A DNA stretch of 64,000 nt, taken from the NCBI GenBank assembly GCA_963082975.1, contig OY720350.1, positions 45,462,734-45,526,733 on the forward strand. Direction: 5' to 3'. The position numbers and the translations under genes were made by a program. Source of the DNA: Labia minor (lineage: Eukaryota; Arthropoda; Insecta; Dermaptera; Spongiphoridae). Below, piece after piece: positions 36,096-47,568 of this stretch; the first letter of the stretch is position 1; every line of letters begins with the position of its first letter. The notes under the pieces are model-generated. The model worked only from the letters and a program-made list of their open reading frames with translations, was not told the origin of the DNA and did no database searches.

Positions 36096-36610
36096 TTATG
36101 TTTCATCACTATTTAAATGAGTACTTATCAAATGAATATTATTTCTATCAATAAATATCTGAACTTTTTTGGAAAAATATACTACATATTCATCTAGATT
36201 TCTCATTTGTCCAATATCATTTGCAATTTTAAAAAAAATATTTCTTCTGATATACACTAGTTTAAGGACTACAAATCTATTTTCACACATGAAATATGTT
36301 CATTTTTAATATAGCTTAATACTTCTACCTATCTTTTATCAATTTCAACTTGTTCATTTTCCTTTTATAATAGTTTTTCAGGGCTTTAATTAGAAAATTG
36401 TGGTCTATTTCGATATTTGAAATTTCTTCTGAAAAAACACATGAATCAACATCTGTCCAATTCACTTGTGATGTAGTATAAAAACAAGATAAAAAACAAT
36501 TATTTACTAAGGTATTTGTTTCAGTCTATTCGACGTTTGGTAAAAGTTTTCTTAATATTCTTTGATAATCATTTCCGTTAAGTCTGAATTCTTCAAAGTC
36601 TAACAATTTT
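36096..36610 (-). pseudogene. Unrecognised decayed coding region
   Basis: Read on the minus strand, successive frames give protein-like segments. First comes DFEEFRLNGNDYQRILRKLL ending PNVE before a stop, then VNWTDVDSCVFSEEISNIEI and DHNFLIKALKNYYKRKMNKL. After a shift there is a 64-codon frame MCENRFVVLKLVYIRRNIFF...FIDRNNIHLISTHLNSDET with a stop at 36096. Codon-like periodicity across about 500 bp suggests an old gene from a mobile element or host, broken by at least two stops or shifts. I do not recognise the family, and no TIR or LTR flanks it. Confidence 0.35.
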
Positions 36611-36756
36611 ATTCTATTTTAATTATTTAAAATATTATTATTTATATTTTTAAATATTTACATTATATTTCTTCTAAATGAGATTTCTATTGATAAACAA
36701 AGTCAAAATAAGACTGACGACTTTTGAATTATTTTATGAAAAATAGTTGATTGAAA

Positions 36757-37311
36757 CGGGTGTTTTTTTTCGAGGTATAGAACTTTAAGTTGGTATTACT
36801 GTTCAAGTTGACGACCGATTTAACAGCTGTCAAGTGATTTATTCTCAGTTTGGTTTGGCAATTCATCATGAATATACTCACGTCTGAACAACGCTTGCAA
36901 ATAGTGCAATTTTATTTCGAAAATAATGGTTCTGTGCGGAATACGTATCGTGCACTACGTCCATTTTATCGTCGACAAAATCGTCCATCAGAGCAGTTAA
37001 TTCGATTAACCATGGAACGTTTTCGCACCACGTTTACTCTTATTGATAACTCGCATCCCCAGAGACGCCATACGGGTTGTACAGAAGAAGCTATTGCTTC
37101 TGTAGAGCGTTGCATTGAGGAAGACCCGAATAGTCAATGGTGATCGGTATAGAAACATGATTACTAACTTTTTCATTCCTGAATTGAACAACTACACCTG
37201 ATGTCCAGGAGCTGTGGTTCCAACAAGACGGAGCAACATGTCACACAGCTCGTGCCACAATCGATTTATTGAAAGACACGTTTGGTGACCGCATAATTTC
37301 ACGTTTTGATT
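36757..37311 (+). mobile_element. Tc1/mariner-superfamily relic (family C, copy C2)
   Basis: The TIR end CGGGTGTTTTTTTTCGAGGT is followed by TTGGTATTACTGTTCAAGTT and a start at 36868. The frame reads MNILTSEQRLQIVQFYFENN, SVRNTYRALRPFYRRQNRPS and onward to IEEDPNSQW, stop at 37141. A deletion then joins directly to VQELWFQQDGATCHTARATI...LLKDTFGD, the second-Asp region (QQDGATCHTA). The first catalytic Asp region and the C terminus with the right TIR are missing. Confidence 0.8.
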
Positions 37312-38640
37312 AAATAAAAGAAGGATTGAATAGAAATAGAATTAATAATAATAATAATAATATTAATAATAATAATTGAAAAAAAAAACTAATTAAAACA
37401 AATATTGGTTAGAGAAGAACTGTAAGCTAAAATAAAATTCAACCAACATTTCATTATATTATTTTTAATATATAAACTTGAAACACTACTAAAAGTATAC
37501 ACTCTAATCTAATACATTAAAATTCATATATTACTAAATTACAAATAAAATATATTATATACTGTGATCATTTAAATTCCAAACAAAGAGCAAAGTGATT
37601 CCCAAGAGAGTAACCGAGTATAAAGATAAGAAAATTGTCCAAAAACATACTCATGAATCATTGTATTTTAATGAAATTTAAATTTCTTAAGCTATCAAGA
37701 TGGTAAACTTAGACATATATTATATAATACATTTCCCTTTCTGTAAAAATTCAATTTAAACAACTGTCTATGATAATTATTCAAAATATAAATTAATTAA
37801 AATAATTTAATTTTATAATGTGTATGTATATATCTATATTAAGTATTAATCTATTAACTTGATTAAATAGACGAATGTGTCTCTTATTTAATAAATAAAT
37901 TTATGACCATCTTTCAATAATTTCTAAAATTTACTATATATTCAAATCATACTCATAATAATATTATATTAATATTCCAATATAATTCTATATTAATTTA
38001 CCATTATTATTGTTTGTTCTATTTTCAGTATGTTTCACACAATTCGGTAATGAAAGTTAATTAAATTTTACTGATCGTAAATCTAAAGCTTTTGTGTACC
38101 ATTCATTCATCATTATACTAAATCAGAGAGGTTTTGAAATTATATGCTTTATAATTTCCTTTTAAATGATAAATAATGAAAGTAATGTGAGAAATATTTT
38201 TTAAATTGATAAGTAAGGAATTTATATTTTCTTTTTAAGATTTTGATTTTTTAATTTTAAAATGAGGAATTATATAATTATTAAATTATAATTATAAATA
38301 TTTAATAGAAAAATTCACGATTGAGTGAATAAATTTTTCATTAAATTTAAATAAAAAATAATAATTATATTATTTTGTATAAATAAAAATTAATAAATAT
38401 ATATTATATTATGGTTATTATATTATGTATTATCTAGAAGAGAACACAATTCTATTTAAATTCGGTATTTTGGTAGAAAAATCGGAGGGGATATTGACAA
38501 TAGAACGTTGCTGAGATAAGAAGAGACAATTAATTTTCTCAATATTTTTTACTAAATATGAAATTTTTAATACCCATTTAAACTTACTTATTTAAATGCC
38601 TTTCAATTCGAAAAAGCCCATATTTTTTCCAAAAACTATC
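37312..38640. other. AT-rich spacer
   Basis: (AAT)n at 37344-37375, otherwise featureless AT-rich DNA. Confidence 0.5.
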
Positions 38641-38782
38641 ACTTTGCACAATCATAACCCATAAAAATGGTAACCATGCCGGTTTCTTGCCTATCAGTGA
38701 CGTCACTGCATTTTCCTCCAGTATAACCAGAAGGATATCCTAACGTTTAATGGTGGTGGCTATTTTCATTGAATTACATAAT
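38641..38782 (+). repeat. Dispersed repeat E, copy E1
   Basis: ACTTTGCACAATCATAACCC through CCTAACGTTTAATGGTGG to TTTTCATTGAATTACATAAT, about 142 bp. It contains the 14-bp palindrome CAGTGACGTCACTG at 38696-38709. A second copy in the same orientation lies at 48440-48717, on the other side of the Helitron. Confidence 0.7.
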
Positions 38783-39049
38783 CTTATCTTATTATGCTAG
38801 CTAAAATTGTATATATGTATTTATCTATATATCATGGTTCTCAAAAACCGCTCTAACGATTTTTTTCAAATTCACACTAGATATAGTATTTATAAAGAAA
38901 AATTAAGTTTTATTGATGATATCTCTTGAAACATACAGCTTCATTATTAATTTCTTAATTGAAAATTATATATTATATGGAAAACGTCAAAATTTTTAAT
39001 ACTGCCTGCTAAGACAGTAAAAAAATGACAATTTTTTATCTAAATACAT

Positions 39050-39130
39050 ATAGTCCAGCGGTTGGACTGATGTTTTAACGAGTGGATTTCGTCGGTTCGA
39101 AACTCGCCGGGTGAATCGTTATTTAAAAAT
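39050..39130 (+). other. tRNA-like SINE head, or tRNA-derived fragment
   Basis: TAGTCCAGCGGTTGGACTGA resembles a polymerase III A box region, and GTCGGTTCGAAACTCGCCGG a B box (GGTTCGAAACTC). It is followed by ATTTAAAAATGAAAATAATG. No clean cloverleaf closes, so this is not called as a tRNA gene. A diverged relative may be the 136-bp insertion at 48561-48696. Confidence 0.35.
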
Positions 39131-40061
39131 GAAAATAATGATTTTGTTATTTTTTTTTCTTTTTATCTATTGTTTACTTTTTAATTTATTTATTCATTGT
39201 TCTTTTATTAATTAAGTTTTAGATAGTTTTATAATTTTTAATATTTTTTCAATAAAATATTATTTAATATATTTATTAATATTATTTTATTAAATTAAGA
39301 TGAAATAGAATAATTGAAAGGTACCGTAAAAATAGAAATATAAATTAAAAGAACTTTAATTTATATTTTAGCAATTGCAATTTATAATTAATTATTAATT
39401 ACCAATTGTCGACCACAGTTGGTATATTGTGTAGTTGTTGAGAATTTTCAAAATATGTCGAAGCCAATCATCCCCTCCTCTGCCACTTGGCAAAATTGTC
39501 CACCCCTCTCTCTCTATTGGGGTAACGAAGAGGCATATCTCTGGGTTTTCCCTGCGTTTTTTTTTTAAAACAATTATTTTTAGAAAGTCTTTGCCATGTG
39601 CTCAGTATCATAATACATCCAATATATCCAATATATATAAGCATAAAAAACAAGCATTTTTATATTTATATTTATATTTATATATATTACAATATTTATT
39701 CTAAAAATAAAATTAAAAAAATATTTATATTATATTCATATTTGTTTTTTGTTTCGTTTTTATTCTGCAAAATATTGTTTTTTTGATTTTTTGTTAAACT
39801 AAAAGTGAAATATTTGTTGGGAAATTATTTCTACTTTATTAATTGTTAATAGTTATTACATTTTAATTAACAGTGTTTTCGGAATACGTATATTCTCTTA
39901 TCTGTCTCACAAGTCTACCTGCAGGTAACAATTTCTATTACTCTCTCTTTAGCTAGGTAACAACTTTTATTATTTTTTGATAATTATGTCAATTAAATTT
40001 TTGTGAATAAATAAACATATATAAAAAACTATATATAAAATTTGAATTTTCATCCATTCAT
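39131..40061. other. Spacer
   Basis: A less AT-rich patch at 39430-39610 has no assignable frame. CTGCAGGTAACAA (39921-39933) and CTAGGTAACAAC look like splice donors and might belong to 5' untranslated exons of the Helitron gene, which is speculative. Confidence 0.35.
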
Positions 40062-41340
40062 TCATTTAAAATCATTTATTTAAAATGATTTAAAACATTT
40101 ATTAAAATGATTTAAAACATTCATTTAAAATGATAAAGAATATCTTATTCAAAATAAATTCAAAGTATATTTTCATACTTATTATATTCTTATAGCTAAT
40201 AATTTTTTTAATTTTTAGTGTAATTTCCTTGATCATTATTTATATAAAAAAATAAACACATTTTGCAATTTCCCAGAAAGGCTGTTTTTGATATGTAAGT
40301 ATAAGTTAGTTTTATGAATAAAAAATATTTATTTTAATAATATTTTAGAATCAAATTACGAAATATATTTATTATATAAATTAATATTCATTTAAAATGA
40401 TATTAAATCATTTATTTAAAATGATTTAAAACATTTATTAAAATCATATTAAAACATTCATTTAAAATGATAAAGAATATCTTATTCAAAATAAATTCAA
40501 AGTATATTTTCATACTTATTATATTCTTATAGCTAATAATTTTTTTAATTTTTAGTGTAATTTCCATGATCATTATTTATATAAAAAAATAAACACATTT
40601 TGCAATTTCCCAGAAAGGCTGTTTTTGATATGTTTTATTAATTAATTTTGTTTTCATTGCATGAACACATATATCCATACATTAAACTTTTTAAAAATTG
40701 TTTAAGATTTTCGATAACGATCAGAGAGGTTTAATTTATTTTTTTTATTTTATTAATTACTTAATAGTCATTAACTAATAATTTAATATTAATTCAAATT
40801 TTTTTTTTAGTTTTTATAAATTTTTATTATTTAATTTTGCTTTTGTTTATATATATTTTAATTTTTTTTTTTTATTTTTCATAAATTTTTATTAATTAAT
40901 TTTGTTTTCATTGCATGAACACATATATCCATACATTAAACTTTTTAAAAATTGTTTAAGATTTTCGATAACGATCAGGGCATCTTTACTGAAACCGGCT
41001 AAGAGCGTGACGAACGTTTAGAAATTCTTCAAGAGACATTAATTAATTATTTGAATATAATTAAGAGAAGTTTAATTTATTTTTTTTATTTTATTAATTA
41101 CTTATTAGTCATTAACTAATAATTTAATATTAATTCATATATATTTTAAATTTTTTTTTTATTTTTTATAAATTTTTATTATTTAATTTGGTTTTTGTTT
41201 ATATATATATTAATTTTTTTTTTATTTTTTATAAATTTTTATTATTTAATTTTGCTTTTGTTTATATATATTTTAATTTTTTTATTTTTATTTTTCATAA
41301 ATTTTTATTATTTAATTTTGTTTTTGTTTTTGTTTTTTTT
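40062..41340. repeat. Tandem duplications upstream of the Helitron ORF
   Basis: 40062-40295 is repeated at 40389-40632 (shared CATACTTATTATATTCTTAT and GCAATTTCCCAGAAAGGCTG). An 85-bp block with TTGCATGAACACATATATCC is present at 40641-40724 and 40900-40978. A T-rich unit containing TTTTTATAAATTTTTATTAT is repeated at least four times in 40800-41330. Inside, 41003-41040 encodes ERDERLEILQET, a single degenerate copy of the 24-aa repeat found in the Helitron protein. The region is presumably the element's 5' leader; its 5' TC end was not located. Confidence 0.6.
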
Positions 41341-41367
41341 TTTAAATAAATAATTTTAATATTAAAA

Positions 41368-44300
41368 ATGCGTAGAGGACTTCTAAAAAAGAAAGTAAGT
41401 TTTAATTTTAATAAACGAACAAACCCGGATAGAATGGAAGAGGAGCAAGAACACGTTGGGAGCTCTAATCTTCTAGAAGATCAGCCTTCTACTTCAAGAC
41501 AGGTTGAGAACTTTAACCTTGAAATAAATGAAGTATATATATTTATTTGTATATTTATATATTTTAGTCTTCAAATTTTTAACTTTATTTTTTTTTAACT
41601 TATTTAAGCCTTCCACTTCAAGACAGGCTCTGATCTCTATAAATGAGCCTTCTACTTCAAGACAGGTTGAGAACATTAACCTTGAAATAAATGAAGTATA
41701 TATATTTATTTGTAGATTTATATATTTTAATCTTCAAATTTTTAACTTTATTTTTTTTTAACTTATTTAAGCCTTCCACTTCAAGACCAATGCGAGCAGC
41801 CAAGATGAAAGGGATAAAAAGAATGGCTGAATGGGCACGAGAAGAACGTTTAGAAGGACTTCGACAGCGATCAGCACAACGTATCGCTGATGAAAGCTCT
41901 GAAGAACGAAAAGAACGTTTAGAAGGACTTCGACAGCGATCAGCACAACGTATCGCTGATGAAAGCTCTGAAGAACGTGAAGAACGTTTAGAAAGACTTC
42001 GACAGCGAGCAGCACAACGTTTCGCTGATGAAAACTCTAAAGAACGTGAAGAACGTTTAGAAAGACTTCGACAGCGAGCAGCACAACGTATCGCTGATGA
42101 AAGCTCTGAAGAACGTGAAGAACGTTTAGAAAGACTTCGACAGCGAGCAGCTCAACGTATCGCTGATGAAAGCTCTGAAGAACGTGAAGAACGTTTAGAA
42201 GGACTTCGACAGCAAGCAGCACAACGTATCGCTGATGAAAGCTCTGAAGAGCGGGATTATCGTTTAGAAGAACAACGTCGAAGAAATATTAGACGTTTAA
42301 GAACTTCTGGACAGAATCGATTATCCACTTGGAAACTGGCAACTCAAAGAGATGCGACTTATCAATGTTTGGGATCTTTTGACATTGAGTGTATACACTG
42401 TAATGCTGTCCATTTTCCTGAGGAACGTGTATATAATCAAATTCACCGTGACTCATTTAGTGATTGTTGTTTACATGGCCGGATAGCATTTGAACAACCG
42501 AAATTTACAAATGAATTGGTACGCCTATTTTTAAAACAGCATCAATTTTCTGAACAATTTCATAAAAGAATTCGAAATTTGAATTCGTGTTTTGCTTTTG
42601 CTTCATTTAATGTAAATGATGATCGGACTATTAACAATTATGGAATTTATAGCTTTACTGCTTGTGGACAAGTTTATCATAAAATGAATTTGGCAGCACA
42701 TCCGGCACAAAACAGTAATAGTGTTTTGGAAAGACCGGTATATGGACAAATGTATTTTTTAAGTCCTGAAGATGCTGTTGATGAACGGATGCAACATCCT
42801 CTGAACCATGGAATCAATAAAGATCTTTTAGAATTGCTAGAGCAAATATTTCGATATCAAAACAATTTTGCACAATCGTATATGATGATGCATGAAGTGG
42901 AAAAAGAAGTTAACTTACGTGCGAATAGAGAAGGTATTCCACCTCCATTAGTAAAACTTTTATTTATTATTGATGAAAGTATGGATTATCGGAGATTTAA
43001 TGTGCCTTTATCTAATGAAGTGTGTGCAGTTATAACACTAAACGCTGATCAAAGTTTTCCGGATAATGAGATGATAGTTCATCAACGTGGTAGACAAATC
43101 ATAAATTTAAAAAATACTGATAAACGAGTGGAACCTTTTACGTACCCAGTATTCTACCCAGATGGTACATTTGGATATTCTGTTGATTCAGCTTTAAGTA
43201 TCCCTTATGCCAACCGCAATCATCTTACTCGGTTAGAATTTGCACAATATCGAATCGCATTTCGTCCAAAATTCTGTAAATATATTTTGCCTGATGACAC
43301 TATAATGGGTGCTGATTTGCGTGAAATAAAGTTCAACGCTTTACATTTCGGTGGGCGTCTTTTTCAACAATATCTCGTAGATACATATATTCGTGTAGAG
43401 CGTGATCGTATTCAATGGATCAAGGCTAACCAAAAAAAAATTCTTGCAGATCAATACGTTGGAGTTACCCGTTTAATAAACGAATTGGCTGAAAAAAAAA
43501 ATGCAGTGGTAGGTGAGAAGATAATTCTACCATCGTCATTTACTGGATCAACGCGATATTATGTCGAGCATTTTGAAGATGCGATGGCTATTGTATATCG
43601 TTATGGATCACCAGATTTCTTTATCACAGTGACATCTAATCCTGAATGGCCTGAAATTAAAAATGCAGCAAAGATAACATTGGAAAATAATGTTACAATA
43701 GAACAACTCGCTCAAGATCGACCTGACCTCGTCGCACGAATTTGCAAAATTAAATTTCATAATATAATTGAAGAATTGTCTAAAAAACAAATTTTTGGAA
43801 AGGTTGCAGCTTATGTATATACAATTGAATTCCAGAAACGCGGTCTTCCACATATGCATATTTTATTGATCATGGTTAATGAAGATAAAATTGTTAATAC
43901 ACAAGAACTCGACGACTTAGTTTCAGCTGAAATCCCTAACAACGAGGATTCTGAATTGAGAAGGTTGGTGTTAAAATGGATGATTCATAATCCGTGTGGA
44001 AATTTGAACCCAAATGCACCATGTATGATTTCAAAAAATGGGCGTATGAAATGTCGGTTTAATTTTCCTAAATCTTTTCAAGATGTTACATCTTTAACTG
44101 ACGATGAAATACCGAAATATAGACGTCGATATAATTCTCAATTGGATAAACATAGTTTAGAATTTTCTCATGAATTAGCTGTTTATCGCAAGAACAAAAA
44201 TGGTTCAAGAATAACAAGAGATAACCGTCATGTTGCTCCATACAATGCTTATCTTTTGAAAAAATACGGATGCCATATTAACGTTGAATATGTAGGAAGC

Positions 44301-46649
44301 ATTCGTGCTGTAAAATATTTATATAAATATATCTATAAAGGACATGATTGTGCATCTATTAAAATAGTTGAAGATCAACGAAGACTTATGTACAATGAAG
44401 TTGATACATACGTTGAAGGCAGATGCATAACAGCACCAGAAGCATGTTGGCGATTATTTGGTAATGAGCTTCAAAAGAAAAGCCATTTCGTACAACGTTT
44501 AGATATTCATCTACCTGGGCAATATCGAATGGCAAATATAGATAAAACACAAGAGGATTTAGCAGATATTGGACAGAAAGGTTCAACGTTAGAGGCTTAT
44601 TTTTTGCATAACAAAGAGCTGAAAAATGCTGAAGATAGAAATTTAGAGGTAACATATCATTATTATTGGCAAATTCCAGAACACTTCAAATGGATTGGAA
44701 AATCAAGTAAATGGGTGCAAAGAATTCGCCGAATGTCAGTTATCGGTAGAATACATAATGTTAATTTCATTTCTCAACCTGAACTTTTTCATTTAAGAAT
44801 GTTATTGTTTCATGTTAAGAATGCAACAAGCTTTGAAGATCTTTTAACATTTAATGGCATTCGATATGCAACATATAAACAAGTTTGTTTAGCTAGAGGA
44901 CTTACTTATGATGATCAACAATGGATAGAAGGCCTACGAGAATCTGCTTTGTCGAAGATGCCTAGAGCAATGAGAACTCTCTTCACACAAATTCTGATAT
45001 TTGGGTCTCCTGAAAATCCAAAGAATTTGTGGGAAATGTTCAAGAAAGATTTAGCAGAAGATTTTATCAGAGAAACAGTGCAAACAGAAAATTCTGTTGA
45101 AGAAGCAATTCAACGTGCTTATAGAATCATTGCTTATAAATTGAATACTGAAGCAACAGAAGGTAGAAATTTTCGTTATTGGGTTCAACATTTTGGAATG
45201 GACGACATACAAGATTATGATAACCAGGGCTATCGAGAAATGATAAACACAAATGAATCACATAATATAGGACAACGAATGTATCAACTACTTAAAGGAA
45301 GGCAAATAGAAATAGTTGATAACATTTTACAAGTTGTTAATGATAGAAGATGTAGACAAAAATGTTTTTTTATTGATGGGCCTGGTGGCACAGGGAAAAC
45401 TTTTATTTATAAAAGTTTATATTATATTATAAATGGTCTAAATTTAAAAGTAAAATGTATGGCATTTACTGGAATTGCTTCAATTCTACTTCCAGAAGGG
45501 CGAACATCCCACAAAACATTTGGACTTAGGGTGCCTTTAACATCAGAATCAATTTCTAATATTAAACCAGGATCTCATAAAGCAGCTGAATTGGCAGAAG
45601 TTGATGTCTTTTTGATGGATGAAGCACCTATGCTACCAAAATACGCATTGAATAATATGGATATATTATTACGTTCAATTGGAAAATCAAACTTGCCATT
45701 TGGAGGAAAAGTTATGATTCTAGGGGGTGACTTCAGACAGTGTCTTCCTGTCCAGCCTCGAGCTAATAAAAGTGAGTTAATAGATTTATCTATAAAAAAT
45801 AGTAATCTCTGGAAACACTTTTATTTTTTTTCATTGAATGAAAATATGCGTATTGATCCTGGAGAAATAGAGTTTGGGAATTATTTATTGAAACTTGGGA
45901 ATGGAGAGCTAGCAACAAATGCCATAGGTGAAATCAAGCTTCTTGATTATATGATTTCTAATGGCAATCTCATTGATGAAGTGTTTGGAAATTGTCTAGC
46001 AAATAGAAATTATGAAACAATGAAAGATCGAGCTATACTTGCTCCATTGAATAAAGATGTCAGTAAAATTAATATTGATATTATTGATAAACTACCTGGA
46101 GAATATAAAATTTATAAAAGTTATGACACGGTCAAAGATAAGCCTGAAGGAGCTTTACAATTAACGACAGAATTTCTCAATTCAATTGAAATAGCCGATT
46201 TGCCACCTCATGAATTGAAAATAAAAAAAAATACAATTATTATGTTGCTCCGAAATTTAGATGTCGCAGAAGGCCTATGCAATGGAACAAGGTTGATTGT
46301 TAATGATATGTGTAATAATATATTAAAAGCCAAAATTATTACTGGTGAACAATCGGGTAAAGAGGTTCATCTTCCTAGAATTACCCTTGATTCAAATAAA
46401 GCACATATTGGATGTACTCTTCAAAGGCATCAATTCCCTATAAGACCAGCATTCGCAATAACCATTCATAAAGCACAAGGTCAAACATTTGATTTTGTTG
46501 GAGTTGACCTTAGAACCTCTGTATTCATGCATGGAATGCTTTATGTAGCTTTTTCAAGAGTTAAGAATGGAAAAAATTTGAAGGTTCTATTACCACCTGA
46601 GAATCAATGTTATACTCGAAATGTTGTTTGGAAAGAGGTATTAAATTAA
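41368..46649 (+). CDS. Helitron Rep-helicase transposase (spliced)
   Basis: Rolling-circle transposase that nicks one strand, becomes linked to DNA through tyrosine, and unwinds it. Proposed exons are 41368-41532, 41609-41695 and 41772-46649, giving 1,709 aa in frame. Order of features: PSTSR-rich N terminus (1-84); six 24-aa Arg/Glu repeats (108-251); a Cys/His zinc-binding segment beginning CLGSFDIECIHC; Rep nuclease with HUH motif GLPHMHILL (His778, His780) and KYLYKYIYKG (likely catalytic Tyr933 and Tyr937); Pif1-like helicase with Walker A GPGGTGKT (1287-1294), Walker B LMDEAP (Asp1367), GGDFRQCLPV, TIHKAQGQTFD and YVAFSRV near the C terminus. All key residues are present and exon 3 has no stop, so it may be recent or active. 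No endonuclease/OTU fusion is seen, so this is the canonical Helitron type rather than Helentron. The unspliced 41691 start would give a false hydrophobic N terminus that is actually intron 2. Confidence 0.93.
41533..41608 (+). other. Predicted intron 1 of the Helitron gene
   Basis: 76 bp, GTATATATATTTATTTG start and TTAACTTATTTAAG end, very AT-rich. Retention reaches a stop codon; removal joins EINE to PSTSR in phase 0. Confidence 0.75.
41696..41771 (+). other. Predicted intron 2 of the Helitron gene
   Basis: Same length (76 bp, not a multiple of three) and same ends as intron 1, differing at only about two positions. Removal again joins EINE to PSTSR in phase 0. Retention would shift the frame between exons 2 and 3. 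Together with exon 2 it forms the second copy of a 163-bp tandem unit. Confidence 0.75.
41841..42272 (+). repeat. 72-bp coding minisatellite (24-aa repeat x 6)
   Basis: Six in-frame units of the pattern EERLExLRQRxAQRIADESS-EE(R), highly similar at DNA level. The amphipathic Arg/Glu repeat resembles the STPR-type repeats (about 23 aa) known as DNA-binding modules in the silkworm fibroin-modulator protein and found at Helitron N termini. A DNA-binding role is inference. Confidence 0.8.
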
Positions 46650-47541
46650 AATATGTATATATGGAAACACCAAATGGGGTAGTGATGCGCAATATATGAC
46701 ACTGTATCCTGTTAGTGTGACTTAGCCTCTCCTACTCAATTCCGACTTTCACCTCCTTGGTGGTGTTCATTGGTAACCTGAGCAACCTTGTGGAAGATCG
46801 CGGTAACCAACCCCGGTGGGAAGCAAGGTCAGGGCTGACGAAAGCGGAAGAAATGGTCCTCCGAAGAATAGGAGGTTGGGTGAGAGGCTAACTTCCTCCC
46901 ACAGTAAAATAACATATTAATAGAACGTTGAAAAAATGTCTTGGAATAGAGATTGATGAAACATAAGGGTTATGCGATAAAATAGGAAATGATTAAAGAA
47001 TTATGAGTTAAAAGATGATTTGTTGGAGTTGACCTTAGAACCTCTGTATTCATGCATGGAATGCTTTATGTAGCTTTTTCAAGAGTTAAGAATGGAAAAA
47101 ATTTGAAGATTCTATTACCACCTGAGAATCAATGTTATACTTGAAATGTTGTTTGGAAAGGTATTAAATTAAAATATGTATATATGGAAACACCAAATGG
47201 GGTAGTGATGCGCAATATATGACACTGTATCCTGTTAGTGTGACTTAGCCTCTCCTACTCAATTCCGACTTTCACCTCCTTGGTGGTGTTCATTGGTAAC
47301 CTGAGCAACCTTGTGGAAGATCGCGGTAACCAACCCCGGTGGGAAGCAAGGTCAGGGCTGACGAAAGCGGAAGAAATGGTCCTCCGAAGAATAGGAGGTT
47401 GGGTGAGAGGCTAACTTCCTCCCACAGTAAAATAACATATTAATAGAACGTTGGAAAAATGTCTTGGAATAGAGATTGATGAAACATAAGGGTTATGCGA
47501 TAAAATAGGAAATGATTAAAGAATTATGAGTTAAAAGATGA
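46494..47541 (+). repeat. Tandem duplication of the Helitron 3' end
   Basis: 46494-47018 is repeated at 47019-47541. Each unit has the last 156 bp of the ORF (from FVGVDL), a GC-rich noncoding module (about 46722-46892 and 47246-47415) and about 125 bp of AT-rich tail. The copies differ at only a few places. These include CGA to TGA (a stop) in the second copy's coding remnant and a 2-bp loss near its end, so the duplication is recent. Confidence 0.9.
46722..46892 (+). ncRNA. Putative structured GC-rich 3' UTR module
   Basis: TTAGCCTCTC (46722-46731) pairs with GAGAGGCTAA (46882-46891), closing about 170 nt. Inside is CCTCC-GAAGAATA-GGAGG and other complementary blocks (GGTGG / CCACC-like). 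Composition contrasts sharply with the AT-rich surroundings. Repeated intact in the second unit (about 47246-47415). Whether it is transcribed or functional is unknown. Confidence 0.4.
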
Positions 47542-47568
47542 GATTACTATATAGCATAGGCCTTACTT

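Noticed and set aside
41691-41771. Hydrophobic N terminus (MKYIYLFVDLYILIFKFLTL...) of the long Helitron ORF
   Set aside because: It is translation of predicted intron 2 in a frame different from exon 2. Splicing restores PSTSR continuity, so it is not a signal peptide or membrane anchor.
42037-42222. Leu/Val-rich minus-strand ORFs opposite the Helitron repeat
   Set aside because: Shadow frames of the 72-bp coding minisatellite.
46840-46870. Hammerhead ribozyme core (CTGACGA ... GAAA) in the GC-rich module
   Set aside because: The bases that should form stem II between CTGACGA and GAAA do not pair, so the resemblance is only local.
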